Shown here piece by piece: positions 8,627 through 17,819 of a stretch of 31,673 nucleotides of DNA; within the stretch, counting starts at the first letter, position 1, and each line of letters opens with the position of its first letter. The position numbers were made by a program, and so were the translations under genes. Under the pieces are notes generated by a model. It saw only the letters and a list, made by a program, of their open reading frames with translations, made no database searches and had not been told where the DNA came from. Location of the stretch: positions 1-31,673 of the forward strand of contig JBLHKS010000068.1 of the NCBI GenBank assembly GCA_047620505.1, read 5' to 3'. Origin of the DNA: JBLHKS01 sp047620505 (GTDB lineage: Bacteria; Verrucomicrobiota; Verrucomicrobiia; Verrucomicrobiales; DEV007).

Positions 8627-9078
8627 CGCGAATCCGAATCCGCAAAGCCTCGCGTCCCGCTCTAGTTTGTGCATGGGTCTTGCTCGCGTTTCTGGCTCTC
8701 GGATTGGTTCTTCATCACACACTTCCGCAGATTGCGCGATTCGCTCTTGATCGCCCGGCTAACTGCTCTTTGAAAACACTGGCCGGTTTCGCATGCGTCG
8801 GTTGCCGAGGAACTCGGGCGGCCTTCGCGTTCGCCAACGGCAATCTACTCCAGGCGTTTCTTTTTAACCCGCTGGTCGCCACTCTGGGCTTCTGTCTTGC
8901 GACTTGGGCGTTGCTGGTCGCTTTGACCCGCAAAAATCTGCAATTGCGGCTATCCGGTCCAGCTGTCCGACTTTTCTGGATCGCTGCTGCCGCTTTCGCC
9001 GTTGGAAGCTGGATTTTCGTGATCTGCGCGGAGCGAACAGCCTACAATCCGGGTCCATGTCCATGGCCGATGAAATGA
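8623..9078 (+). CDS. DUF2752 family membrane protein
   Basis: The 151-residue protein starts at GTG 8623, overlapping the cysQ stop (GTGA). It has three likely transmembrane segments (about 13-31, 78-100 and 115-135). Between the first two is the family signature C58-V-G-C61-R-G-T-R65 followed by an NGN...FNPL element, as in DUF2752. The family's biochemical function is unknown; the CxxC pair could bind metal or be redox active. It shares a transcript with cysQ and probably the pseudokinase. Its stop codon abuts that of the convergent sulfatase with no intergenic base. Confidence 0.85.
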   Translation: MTRIRIRKASRPALVCAWVLLAFLALGLVLHHTLPQIARFALDRPANCSLKTLAGFACVGCRGTRAAFAFANGNLLQAFLFNPLVATLGFCLATWALLVALTRKNLQLRLSGPAVRLFWIAAAAFAVGSWIFVICAERTAYNPGPCPWPMK

Positions 9079-10596
9079 TCACTCGTAATCCCACTTCATG
9101 ATCCAAGGATCGCCCATCTGCTTTTGATACGACTTCAACGTTTCCTTATAGCGTTTCAGCACTTCGGTAAATTCTGGATTCTCCGCTAGATTATTCGATT
9201 CAGTCGGATCTTTACGAATATCGTAAAGTTCAAACGCGGGTCGATTAACGTAGGAATCGACCGTCCCGGTTCCATAATTGGCGTCCTTTCCTTTATCCCA
9301 CTGCGCCTGCCAGGTTGACGCAGCCCAAAGGTCGCTGGCGAATGGGTAAGGAAGGCCGTGCGCGATGTTCCAAATCAATTTGTAGTCCGCATCGCGAACG
9401 ACACGCATTGGATAATACATCTGGATCTCATGAAACGTATGCGAAGCAAAAATCGTCTCCCAGTGAGCTGCGTCCGGCTTACCCAGGATCGAAATCCAGC
9501 TCTTTCCATGAAAAGCCTTCAGTCCTTTTGAAGGACCACGATTCTCATTCATCGCATAGGGCTTGTCTTTCCAGAATTGATTGGGATCCACCCACTCCTT
9601 CGGGCGATTCTTTTCAGAATCCAAACCTCCCGCAAAATCCAATAGCGAAGGCGTTATATCGATATGGCTGATCAATGCGTCGCTCCGAACGCCCCGATTC
9701 TCCTCATACGGATTTCGCACAACGAACGGAACTTTCAATCCACCTTCATAAACCGTCGTTTTGCCGCCTGGAAATGCCATTCCGTGATCGCTTGTGAATA
9801 CGATTAGCGTTTTATCATAGAGCCCTGCTTCTTTTAGAATTTCGACGAGCCGCCCAACGCCCTGGTCGATCCGCGAGCAACTTTGATAGTAGTGAGCCAA
9901 CTCGCTACGGCATTCCGGGGTGTCTGGCAAAAAATGTGGAATCGGAAGAGTCGCAGGATCGTAGAAAACCTCCTCAACTCCTGCATGAGCACCCTTGTTC
10001 GGCTTGTTTCCAAACAAATCTGGCTTGTGCTTACCTTCGTAAGTGTCGTCTTTTCCTCCACCACGATGCGGATCGCTTGTTCCGAAATATAGCAAGAAAG
10101 GCTGATCGCTGTCAGCACTGATAAACTCGCGACAAGTGTCAGCCATCTCGACCGCGTTTCGTCCGCTCGCTTTCATGTAGTTTTGGAATTGGAAAACCTC
10201 TTTCGGCGCGACGTGATATTTTCCGATGTGCGCCGTTCGATAGCCTTCGTTGGCGAGCACGCGCGGCATCGAGAAACTGACGACATTGAGCCAGCTGGAA
10301 AACTTATGGAAACTATGCTGATGCCCGTATTGGCCGTTTGCGTGATTGTGAAGGCCTGACATCACCACTGAACGGCTCGCCGAGCAACTCGCGGTAGTCG
10401 CGTAGGCATTCAGAAAGAGCGTTCCGTCGGCCGCGAGGGCATCAATGTTGGGTGTGACCGCCACTTTGTCGCCGTAACAACCGAGAGTCGGACTTTCATC
10501 ATCGGTGATGAAAAAAATGATGTTTCGTTCCGCAGCAAAACCAGCAGCTGCTGGAAAAGTGAATGCGAAGAGCAAGAGGAATTTCACGAACTTCAT
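9079..10596 (-). CDS. Exported S1-family sulfatase, N-sulfoglucosamine sulfohydrolase-like
   Basis: This is a 505-residue exported sulfatase. A signal peptide covers residues 1-21 (MKFVKFLLLF...PAAAGFAA). The metal-binding DD is at 32-33. The CxSxR formylglycine site is C71-S-A-S-R75, so a maturase is needed; none is in the window. Order and wording of the motifs recall human SGSH: SGLHNHANGQYGH, IGKYHVAP, DPHRGGG, FTSDHGMAFPGGKTTVYEGG, YPMRVVRDADYKLIWN and a C-terminal GDPWI. It therefore probably removes sulfate from an amino sugar or related glycan in the periplasm. The start is set at ATG 10596 because upstream residues would mask the signal peptide. A perfect palindrome copy lies in the signal peptide (P-A-A-A-G). 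Confidence 0.9.
   Translation of the reverse strand: MKFVKFLLLFAFTFPAAAGFAAERNIIFFITDDESPTLGCYGDKVAVTPNIDALAADGTLFLNAYATTASCSASRSVVMSGLHNHANGQYGHQHSFHKFSSWLNVVSFSMPRVLANEGYRTAHIGKYHVAPKEVFQFQNYMKASGRNAVEMADTCREFISADSDQPFLLYFGTSDPHRGGGKDDTYEGKHKPDLFGNKPNKGAHAGVEEVFYDPATLPIPHFLPDTPECRSELAHYYQSCSRIDQGVGRLVEILKEAGLYDKTLIVFTSDHGMAFPGGKTTVYEGGLKVPFVVRNPYEENRGVRSDALISHIDITPSLLDFAGGLDSEKNRPKEWVDPNQFWKDKPYAMNENRGPSKGLKAFHGKSWISILGKPDAAHWETIFASHTFHEIQMYYPMRVVRDADYKLIWNIAHGLPYPFASDLWAASTWQAQWDKGKDANYGTGTVDSYVNRPAFELYDIRKDPTESNNLAENPEFTEVLKRYKETLKSYQKQMGDPWIMKWDYE
10542..10553. repeat. Iterated palindrome, perfect copy
   Basis: CAGCAGCTGCTG in the signal-peptide codons of the minus-strand sulfatase (P-A-A-A-G). 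Confidence 0.9.
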
Positions 10597-10907
10597 GGCA
10601 CGCAGCCTGGCGCTTTGAAGACGTCTCGCAAGGTCGAATCGACCACAGGCAAACCGCATTTCACGAGAAATTTCACAAAGTTTGTCAATAAATCCGCTGG
10701 ATTTAGTCTAATTGTCTGACAATGTAATTAACGAGGCGGCAGCTTCCCTAAAAAGAACCCAAAAACTGCACGATACGCCCAAGCCCAAAATCCCACAGCC
10801 TGAACATCCGACTGTCCAACAGCTCAGACTGCGCGAGAAATCAAGCGAAGCGAAGCGTGAGGTCGCCGCCTCGGAAATCCCCGAGACAGCCCCCAATACA
10901 CGCAGAA
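10597..10907. other. Divergent intergenic region between sulfatase and FadJ-type gene
   Basis: No supported gene lies in these 311 bases. They must hold promoters for the sulfatase (-) and the fatty-acid genes (+). A perfect inverted repeat ATTGTC-T-GACAAT lies at 10711-10723, a possible operator. A TTG-started 97-residue frame (10712-11005) runs into the next gene in another frame and looks spurious. A pyrimidine-rich tract follows just inside the next gene. Confidence 0.5.
10711..10723. promoter_or_regulatory. Inverted repeat, possible operator
   Basis: ATTGTC-T-GACAAT is a perfect 6+1+6 inverted repeat in the gap between divergent genes, 115 nt upstream of the sulfatase start and about 185 nt upstream of the FadJ-type start. 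It is a plausible repressor site. No cognate regulator is identified. Confidence 0.35.
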
Positions 10908-13046
10908 ATGAGCAGCCTGACTTCACCTCCCCCCTCCCCTCCCTTCGCCTCCACGTTCGCTCCGCCGCCATCGCGCCTTCCCAACATCTTGCGAGATATC
11001 GGTGAGGACGACATCGCGATTCTTACTTTTGATCATCCGGATTCGTCCGCAAATATCTTCGACGACACCACCCTCGACGATCTCAATTCACACCTCGTCG
11101 AGTTGGATTCGCTCGGAGTTCGAGGTCTGGTGATCGTCAGCGCGAAGCCGACGATTTTCATCGCTGGAGCCGATCTGGGATCCATCGAAGGCCTGACAAA
11201 GGCGGCTCTGAACACCTTTATTCATAAAGGACAAACGGTCTTCGAGTTGCTTGCCGGGCTCAAAATCCCGACCGCAGCTGCGATCCACGGTGCTTGCATG
11301 GGCGGAGGCTTGGAATTGGCGTTAGCCTGCGATTGGCGCGTTGCCAGCTCAGACCGAGTCACCACGCTTGGCTTGCCGGAAACTCAACTCGGAATCCTGC
11401 CAGCCTGGGGCGGCTGCACCCGGCTTCCAAAACTGATCGGGCTAAACAACGCGCTGGGGCTGATTCTCTCGGGAAAGCGGCTTTCGCCAGGCAAAGCGAA
11501 GAAACTTGGGGTGGTTGACGCCGTCGTTGAACGCGAGCAGCTGCTGATCAAGGCGCGAGCGCTGCTTGCACGTGGAAAACGCGATTTTGAGCCGCATCGC
11601 CTGACCAATAATCGCGTTAGCGCTGGAGCGGTCCGATATTTCGTCGGTAGAAAACTCCAGCGCCAAACGCGAGGAAACTACCCTGCCCCACTTGAGGCGC
11701 TCGGCGTCACAACCGCATCGGTATCGATTCCAGTGAGCCGCTCGCTCGAAAATGAGCGAAGCGCGCTTCTTCGACTCGCAGAAACGGCCCCTTGCCGAAA
11801 TTTGATTCGAACGTTCAACCTTCAGCAGCGCTCACGCCGCATGCGCTTCGATCGCACGGTCAAAGCTAAGCCGGAAAACATCGAAAGAGTCGCAGTCATC
11901 GGTGCAGGTGTCATGGGCGCGGGCATCGCCCAATGGGTTAGCTCGCGAGGCTTGCCAGTGATCTTGCAGGACATCGACGAATCGAAAATCGCGACCGGGC
12001 TCAGCTCAATTCGCAAACTTTACGCAGGTGCCGTGAAGCGCCGGATCTTCAATTTGCGTGAAGCGACGCGCCGCATGGATCTGGTCCATGGAACCGCCTC
12101 GCGAGTGCCGTTGACGAACGAAGATCTCGTAATTGAGGCAGCTGTCGAGAATCTCGAAATCAAAAAGAAGATCTTTGTCGACCTGTCGAAACGAACTCGG
12201 CCTGACGCGATTCTGGCAACGAACACTTCAGCGCTTCCGATCACAGAACTCGTGGAAACGCCGGGAATCGTCAATCCTGAGCGCATCCTAGGGCTGCACT
12301 TTTTCAATCCCGTTCATCGGATGAAACTGGTCGAAATTGTGGTCACGAAGCGCACCTCACCCGAGGCAGTTGAGGCCACGCTTCGATTCGTAAAGTCGAT
12401 CGGGAAACTACCAGTCATCGTGAACGACAGTCCCGGATTCGTCGTCAATCGAATCCTGATGCCCTACCTCTTGATGGCCGGCAAACTCTTCGATCGAGGG
12501 ATCGACGGACGACTGATCGACGACGCAATGCTCGATTTCGGAATGCCAATGGGACCTCTTCGTTTGTTAGACGAAATTGGGCTCGACGTCGCCCTTCACG
12601 TCGCGAAAACGCTTGGGAATGTTCCTCCGATCCCCAGCCGACTCGTTGAATCCGGTCAGTTCGGACGCAAGGCCGGCACCGGTTTCTACAATTATCCAAA
12701 ACCGGGAAAACCAACTCTCAGTCGAGACGCTTTGGACATTCGAAACGAAGACGAAAGCTTCGTCATGAGCGCAGCAAAAATCATCGATCTGCTTTCGATC
12801 CTGATGGTCGATGAAGCCGCTCGCTGCCTTGAAGAAGGCGTCGCTGGTGCCCCCGAAGACATCGATTTTGCTATGATCATGGGAACCGGATGGGCCCCAT
12901 TTCGCGGCGGTCCGCTCAGGTTCGCCGACAGCGTCGGCCACGAGCAACTGCTGGCGCGCTTCAAGATCGCTTGCGAAGCCGCGCAAGAGAATTGCGAGCC
13001 CTCTGAGCGGCTTCAAACAGGCGGCAAATTCTACAAAAATCCCTAA
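10908..13046 (+). CDS. fadJ: Multifunctional enoyl-CoA hydratase / 3-hydroxyacyl-CoA dehydrogenase (FadJ/FadB type)
   Basis: The 712-residue enzyme catalyses the hydration and NAD-dependent oxidation steps of beta-oxidation. An N-terminal crotonase domain (about 30-290) has the oxyanion region SAKPTIFIAGAD and both catalytic glutamates, E136 (GGGLELALACD) and E158 (PETQLGILP). The dehydrogenase part has Rossmann VAVIGAGVMGAG (about 329-340), NTSALPIT, catalytic H464 in GLHFFNPVH, and VNDSPGFVVNR. A second C-terminal helical domain ends the protein. The first 25 residues are Pro/Ser-rich and unlike the family, so the true start could be TTG 10989. The acyl-CoA dehydrogenase follows after 12 nt. 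No thiolase is visible. FadJ versus FadB cannot be separated here. Confidence 0.9.
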   Translation: MSSLTSPPPSPPFASTFAPPPSRLPNILRDIGEDDIAILTFDHPDSSANIFDDTTLDDLNSHLVELDSLGVRGLVIVSAKPTIFIAGADLGSIEGLTKAALNTFIHKGQTVFELLAGLKIPTAAAIHGACMGGGLELALACDWRVASSDRVTTLGLPETQLGILPAWGGCTRLPKLIGLNNALGLILSGKRLSPGKAKKLGVVDAVVEREQLLIKARALLARGKRDFEPHRLTNNRVSAGAVRYFVGRKLQRQTRGNYPAPLEALGVTTASVSIPVSRSLENERSALLRLAETAPCRNLIRTFNLQQRSRRMRFDRTVKAKPENIERVAVIGAGVMGAGIAQWVSSRGLPVILQDIDESKIATGLSSIRKLYAGAVKRRIFNLREATRRMDLVHGTASRVPLTNEDLVIEAAVENLEIKKKIFVDLSKRTRPDAILATNTSALPITELVETPGIVNPERILGLHFFNPVHRMKLVEIVVTKRTSPEAVEATLRFVKSIGKLPVIVNDSPGFVVNRILMPYLLMAGKLFDRGIDGRLIDDAMLDFGMPMGPLRLLDEIGLDVALHVAKTLGNVPPIPSRLVESGQFGRKAGTGFYNYPKPGKPTLSRDALDIRNEDESFVMSAAKIIDLLSILMVDEAARCLEEGVAGAPEDIDFAMIMGTGWAPFRGGPLRFADSVGHEQLLARFKIACEAAQENCEPSERLQTGGKFYKNP
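11535..11546. repeat. Iterated palindrome, 11/12
   Basis: GAGCAGCTGCTG in the FadJ-type gene, encoding E-Q-L-L. Confidence 0.8.
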
Positions 13047-13058
13047 CCAAGTCACCAA

Positions 13059-14894
13059 ATGAATACTCTAGTTAAAGAACCGGAAACAAAGTCGGTCATC
13101 GACACATCAAAGATGAACAAGGGCGAGCGCGCCGCTCTCGAAATGGCCGAAGCCGCACGCGACGAGACTTCCCGAAAGCTAAGCTTTGCCGCTTCGTTTT
13201 TCATGGGAGCGCCAGATTTTGAGCGGCTACTGCCGTTTCCAATCCAGTCTGATGAGGACCGAAAGAAGGGCGATGTTTTCATCGGCAGGCTGCGCCAGTT
13301 TCTCCTCGAACACGCCGATCCAGACGAGATCGATCGCGAAGGCGAAATCCCGGATGACGTCCTTGCTGGCCTGCGAAAACTCGGTGCTTTCGGCATCAAA
13401 ATTCCCAAGGACCTCGGCGGACTCGGCCTTAGTCAGACGAACTACTCGCGAGCGGCAATGGAGCTTGGCGGCTACGACGCAAACCTGACTGCTCTGCTCA
13501 GCGCGCATCAATCTATCGGTGTTCCGCAGCCGCTGATCATGTTCGGAACGGACGAGCAAAAGAAGAAATATCTCCCCCGCTGCGCCGCCGGTGAAATTTC
13601 GGCTTTCGCACTAACCGAACCAGATGTCGGCTCCGATCCGGCAAAGATGAAGACCTCGGCTGTGCTAAGCGAAGACGGCAAAAGCTTCATCCTGAACGGC
13701 GAAAAACTCTGGTGCACGAACGGCGTTCGAGCTGGCCTACTCGTCGTGATGGCGCGGACCGGAAGATCGAAAATAACCGCGTTCATCGTCGAAGCAGATT
13801 GGCCTGGTGTCGAAGTCGTGAACCGCTGCCGATTCATGGGGCTCAAGGCTCTCTACAACGGCGTGATGCGCTTCACAGATGTCGTCGTGCCAAAAGAAAA
13901 CATCATCCTTGCTGAGGGCAAAGGATTGAAGGTAGCGCTTTCGACTTTGAACACTGGCCGAATCACGCTGCCTGCTGGAGCGACTGGAATGTCAAAGCGC
14001 TGCCTTGATTGGTGCCGCGACTGGGCATCTCGCCGCGTCCAATGGGGAGCGCCGATCGGTCGGCATGACGCAATTGCTCAGAAACTCGCTCGCATGGCGG
14101 CGGACACGTTCGCGATGGAGTCGATGACGCTTTTCACGAGTGCGTTGGTCGACGAAAGCAAAAAAAACGACATCCGACTTGAAGCGGCATTCGGGAAATT
14201 ATTCGGCAGCGAGCGAGGCTGGCGAATCATCGACGATACGATGCAAATTCGCGGCGGGCGAGGCTACGAAACCGCCGATTCCCTCCGCGCGCGTGGCGAC
14301 GAACCTGTGCCGGTCGAGCGGTTTTTCCGCGATGCTCGGATCAACACAATCTTCGAAGGCAGCAGCGAAATCATGCGGCTGTTCATCGCGCGCGAAGCAC
14401 TCGACCCGCACTTGAAGATCGGTGGTCCAGTTTTGAACTCAACGCTGCCGATGAAAACCCGGTTCAAGGCCGCGATGAAGAGCGCCTGGTTCTACCTTCG
14501 TTGGTATCCAAAACTCTGGCTGCCGCGACTCGGCGGCTTGCCGCGCGACCTGAATCCTCAGCTTCGTCGCGACCTTCGGAGAATTCGCAAGCTAAGCCAA
14601 AAACTGGCTCGTCGGATGTTTCACTCGATGATCCGCTTTGGTCCCAAGTTAGAAAAGAAGCAGGTCTTACTAGGCCGTTTTGTCGACATCGGAGCGGAAT
14701 TGTTCGCGATGAGCGTGACCTGCGCCCGCACCCAGGCTCTCCTAAAGTCGAACGAGCCGGACGCCCAGCAGCTGCTGGCGAAAGCCGAATTCTTCTGCGA
14801 GGACTCGCGGGCTCGGATTGGCCGTCTGTTCATGGAAGTCAGCAGCAACGCTGACAACAAGGGCTACGCGCTCGCCAAGTCGATGCTTCGCTAA
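13059..14894 (+). CDS. Acyl-CoA dehydrogenase with C-terminal extension (VLCAD/ACAD9-like)
   Basis: This FAD-dependent enzyme introduces the alpha,beta double bond in acyl-CoA. At 611 residues it is longer than short-chain enzymes (about 380), with about 150 extra C-terminal helical residues, as in VLCAD/ACAD9. Motifs are ALTEPDVGSDPAKMKTSA (flavin site), LNGEKLWCTNG, and RINTIFEGSSEIMRLF with catalytic E433 at the VLCAD position. The N-terminal 50 residues are charged and resemble those of long-chain enzymes. It lies 12 nt after the FadJ-type gene, forming a two-gene beta-oxidation operon. Its stop touches the stop of the convergent nitrilase with no spacer. Confidence 0.92.
   Translation: MNTLVKEPETKSVIDTSKMNKGERAALEMAEAARDETSRKLSFAASFFMGAPDFERLLPFPIQSDEDRKKGDVFIGRLRQFLLEHADPDEIDREGEIPDDVLAGLRKLGAFGIKIPKDLGGLGLSQTNYSRAAMELGGYDANLTALLSAHQSIGVPQPLIMFGTDEQKKKYLPRCAAGEISAFALTEPDVGSDPAKMKTSAVLSEDGKSFILNGEKLWCTNGVRAGLLVVMARTGRSKITAFIVEADWPGVEVVNRCRFMGLKALYNGVMRFTDVVVPKENIILAEGKGLKVALSTLNTGRITLPAGATGMSKRCLDWCRDWASRRVQWGAPIGRHDAIAQKLARMAADTFAMESMTLFTSALVDESKKNDIRLEAAFGKLFGSERGWRIIDDTMQIRGGRGYETADSLRARGDEPVPVERFFRDARINTIFEGSSEIMRLFIAREALDPHLKIGGPVLNSTLPMKTRFKAAMKSAWFYLRWYPKLWLPRLGGLPRDLNPQLRRDLRRIRKLSQKLARRMFHSMIRFGPKLEKKQVLLGRFVDIGAELFAMSVTCARTQALLKSNEPDAQQLLAKAEFFCEDSRARIGRLFMEVSSNADNKGYALAKSMLR
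14766..14777. repeat. Iterated palindrome, perfect copy
   Basis: CAGCAGCTGCTG in the acyl-CoA dehydrogenase gene, encoding Q-Q-L-L. Confidence 0.9.
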
Positions 14895-16226
14895 CTACTC
14901 AACGATCCAAGCAGGCCGTCCTCGCTCGATTCGCGCTTTGAAATCGCCGAGGCCGTGCCAGTGTCGGCGCTGGTTCAAATCGACCTCCTGGACGATCACC
15001 TGGCCCCACTGATCGGCCTGTTTCATCATCTCGCCTTCGTGATCAAAGATCGCGGTCTTGATCCAATTCGTTTCATGATTCGTGTAAGTCGAGCTGACAA
15101 GATAGACATGATTTTCGCACGCCCGCGCCTTTGCCAACGCCGGGTTGCAGCCCCAAACCGGCAGGGCGATGACCTCGGCGCCGTTGATCGTAAGCTGGCG
15201 AGCGACTTCTGGGAAAAAGGCGTCGTAGCAGACCATCATCCCGACTTTACCAAAGCGCGTTTCGAAGACCGGATACTCAGATCCTGGCGTCACCCCACCG
15301 TCGGCCTCACCCCGCGGAAGACAGGTTTTTCGGTATTTTCCAACGACCTCGCCATCGGGTCCTAACAGAACAGCCACATTGAAAATCAGATGCTGATCGC
15401 GTTCGATCAGACCGGCGACAATGTAGATGTCATGCTGCTTGGCCAGCTTCCCGAAATACTCTGTCGAGGGCCCTGGAATTGGCTCGGCTACGTCAGCGTA
15501 ACTCAGCCCAGTTCCGTAGTAAGTCAGCGTCTCGCCTAACACGATCAGATCAGCTTCCTGACGAGCTGCCTCCTCGATCAACGGCGCGTAAAGTTTACGG
15601 TTTGCCTCGGGCGTTCGCTCCTCGCTCCTCGGCTGAAAATGAGTCGACGCAAGCCGCACGGTTCTCGGCGCAGGCTTCTCAACCTCCTCGAATCGAACGT
15701 CATTCCAGCGAACTTCGCTCTTCGCCGGTGCCCAGCGAAAGAAAAGTTCGACCACAGCCCGCGTAGCAGCTGCTGGCGCTTTGTAAGTGTCGGAAACCTC
15801 GGTCCAGCCGTCCTTAGTGGCCTTGTCCATCGGGTAGTCCGGTCGATGCGTTGAGACACCGCCACGCTGGTACTTCGGATTCATAGGATTGTCGTTTTGA
15901 ACCAGTTGGCCGGCGTCGTTCTGCCAGGTGATTTTCGCGACACAGCTTCGGCGAGCCGTGTCCACATTTGCTGTGCTTCGAAGCGCATGAAAATGGTAAA
16001 AACTACCTCCTGAAATCGAAAACGTCCGCTTCCACGAGCCATGCAAGCCTTCCCGCTCGTCGGTCCGGATCGCGAGCGTCGGCGCTGAGTCTGGCCCGTC
16101 ACCTTCGATCACTTCAAAGAGCGGCCGAATTTCTTCGCGCGGTGCCTCCTGGCTCCAGGAAGATTCAGTTTCAGCCATGAGCGGAGCGACTCCAACGAGT
16201 AAGAACGAGCAGATAAAAGTCTTCAT
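14895..16226 (-). CDS. Exported carbon-nitrogen hydrolase (nitrilase superfamily) with N-terminal beta-sandwich region
   Basis: The 443-residue protein begins with a signal peptide (MKTFICSFLLVGVAPLMA). A beta-rich segment (about 25-185) containing GGSFYHFHAL and VELFFRWAP resembles a jelly-roll or carbohydrate-binding module. The C-terminal part (about 190-443) is a nitrilase domain with complete triad E232 (LIVLGETLT), K300 (GKYRKTCLPRGE) and C333 (GMMVCYDAFFPE). It therefore probably hydrolyses an amide or nitrile outside the cytoplasm; the substrate is unknown. ATG 16226 is chosen because it starts the signal peptide; a TTG at 16274 would bury it. It is divergent from the CoA-transferase by as little as 17 bp. 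Confidence 0.85.
   Translation of the reverse strand: MKTFICSFLLVGVAPLMAETESSWSQEAPREEIRPLFEVIEGDGPDSAPTLAIRTDEREGLHGSWKRTFSISGGSFYHFHALRSTANVDTARRSCVAKITWQNDAGQLVQNDNPMNPKYQRGGVSTHRPDYPMDKATKDGWTEVSDTYKAPAAATRAVVELFFRWAPAKSEVRWNDVRFEEVEKPAPRTVRLASTHFQPRSEERTPEANRKLYAPLIEEAARQEADLIVLGETLTYYGTGLSYADVAEPIPGPSTEYFGKLAKQHDIYIVAGLIERDQHLIFNVAVLLGPDGEVVGKYRKTCLPRGEADGGVTPGSEYPVFETRFGKVGMMVCYDAFFPEVARQLTINGAEVIALPVWGCNPALAKARACENHVYLVSSTYTNHETNWIKTAIFDHEGEMMKQADQWGQVIVQEVDLNQRRHWHGLGDFKARIERGRPAWIVE
15764..15775. repeat. Iterated palindrome, 11/12
   Basis: TAGCAGCTGCTG in the minus-strand nitrilase gene, encoding P-A-A-A-T. Confidence 0.8.
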
Positions 16227-16243
16227 GAGATAGAGGAAAGCTG

Positions 16244-17797
16244 GTGAGAACACGGGATCGAGAGTCGCCATCAATCGATTTACATTTTCTATTCGGAGCT
16301 GCTCGGTATGCTGTTTCGGAAAGTGCCACGACTTTGGAAGATTACGAATACGCTCACCCTCAGCGCATCACTGCTGACGAAGCTGCCAGGCTGATCGCAG
16401 ACGACGCGACCGTCGCTTGTGGTGGTTTCGTCGGCGCTGCTCATCCCGAAGCGCTGACCGCCGCGATCGAACGCCGGTTTCTCGATTGTGCTCAGCCGAA
16501 AAACCTAACCCTGGTCTACGGTGCCGGGCAGGGTGACGGAAATTCCCGCGGGCTGAATCATCTCGCTCACCAGCAGTTGCTGCGGCGAGTCGTCGGCGGC
16601 CATTGGGGGCTCTGTCCGCGTCTGGGCCAGCTCGCGATCCAGGGAAAAATCGAGGCTTACAACTTTCCGCAAGGCGTGATTTGCCAGCTGCTGCGCGACA
16701 TCGCCGCGGGACGCCCGGGCTGCGTAACGCATATCGGGCTTGGCACTTTTATCGATCCGGAACACGGCGGCGGGCGGTTAAATTCGAGGACTCCAGCGGG
16801 ACTGGTGGAGCGAGTCGAGCTTCGCGGTCAGACCTGGTTGCTTTTTCATGCATTTCCCATCGACGTCGGCTTAATTCGAGCGACAGCGGCGGACGCAAAC
16901 GGCAATCTGTTCATGGAAGAAGAGGCTGTGATCGGCGAGGTCCTGCCGATCGCGCAAGCGGCGCGAAACTCGGGCGGAATCGTCATCGCGCAGGTCAAAC
17001 GAATCGAATCCACGCCCATCCCGCCTCACCGAGTTCGGGTGCCCGGGATCCTCGTCGACCACATCGTAGTCGCCGAGGAAGGCGAGCACGATCTGACTTT
17101 CGGGGAGTCGCTGAACCCAGCCTACTTCACGGCGTCAGCCTCGACGACGCCGACTGTCGAACCGCTCCCGTTGATCCGCCGCCTGATCGCCGAGCGCGCC
17201 TGCGACGAGTTGCGACCGGGCGACGTCGCGAACCTCGGGATCGGGCTCCCAGAGGGAATCGCGCGCGTCGCAGCGGATCGAGGCTTACTCGATCAAGTCA
17301 CCCTGACGGTTGAGAGCGGACCGATCGGCGGCATGCCGGCTGGAGGGCTTAGCTTTGGGGCTAGCGTAAATCCGCAGGCGATTATCGATCAGCCCGCGCA
17401 GTTCGATTTCTACGACGGGGGCGGGCTCGATTTCGCGGCTTTAGGGGCGGCGCAGATCGATGAGAAAGGAAACGTCAACGTCTCGCATTTTGGCGATCGC
17501 GTCGCAGGCGTCGGTGGTTTCGTTAACATTTCGCAGACTGCGAAGCGACTGGTTTTCTGCACGACTTACACCTCTGGCGGGCTCGAAGTTGCTATGGAAG
17601 CCGACAATTTGCGGATTGTCCGCGAGGGGCGTTTTCCCAAGTTCGTTAAGAAAGTCGATCAAATTTCTTTCAACGGCGAACGAGCAGCTGCTGCTGGCCG
17701 CGAAGTGCTTTACGTGACGGAGCGAGCTGTGTTTCGGCTCACGGAATCTGGCTTGGAATTGGTCGAAGTCAGACCAGGCTGCGAAAGGGAATTCTAG
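16244..17797 (+). CDS. Acetate/propionate CoA-transferase (family I, YdiF/Pct-like)
   Basis: The enzyme transfers CoA between short-chain acyl-CoA and free carboxylates. It is a single-chain family I protein in which both halves are fused (517 residues). The N-terminal half has ITADEAARLI and CGGFVGAAHPEAL. The C-terminal half has the active-site Glu at E357 (VESGPIGGMPAGGLSFGAS), QFDFYDGGGLDFA and GNVNVSHFG. The close match to Pct/YdiF signatures makes the family secure but not the substrate. The start is uncertain: GTG 16244 leaves only 17 bp to the divergent nitrilase, while TTG 16334 gives a more typical N-terminus and room for promoters. It fits with the nearby beta-oxidation genes. Confidence 0.88.
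   Translation: MRTRDRESPSIDLHFLFGAARYAVSESATTLEDYEYAHPQRITADEAARLIADDATVACGGFVGAAHPEALTAAIERRFLDCAQPKNLTLVYGAGQGDGNSRGLNHLAHQQLLRRVVGGHWGLCPRLGQLAIQGKIEAYNFPQGVICQLLRDIAAGRPGCVTHIGLGTFIDPEHGGGRLNSRTPAGLVERVELRGQTWLLFHAFPIDVGLIRATAADANGNLFMEEEAVIGEVLPIAQAARNSGGIVIAQVKRIESTPIPPHRVRVPGILVDHIVVAEEGEHDLTFGESLNPAYFTASASTTPTVEPLPLIRRLIAERACDELRPGDVANLGIGLPEGIARVAADRGLLDQVTLTVESGPIGGMPAGGLSFGASVNPQAIIDQPAQFDFYDGGGLDFAALGAAQIDEKGNVNVSHFGDRVAGVGGFVNISQTAKRLVFCTTYTSGGLEVAMEADNLRIVREGRFPKFVKKVDQISFNGERAAAAGREVLYVTERAVFRLTESGLELVEVRPGCEREF
17682..17693. repeat. Iterated palindrome, 11/12
   Basis: GAGCAGCTGCTG in the CoA-transferase gene, in the Ala phase (R-A-A-A-A-G). Confidence 0.8.
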
Positions 17798-17819
17798 AAT
17801 TCGCTGTGTTGAAGAAGCC

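Noticed and set aside
10712..11005. 97-residue TTG-started frame before and inside the FadJ-type gene
   Set aside because: It overlaps the recognised gene in another frame, has no family features, and starts inside the inverted repeat.
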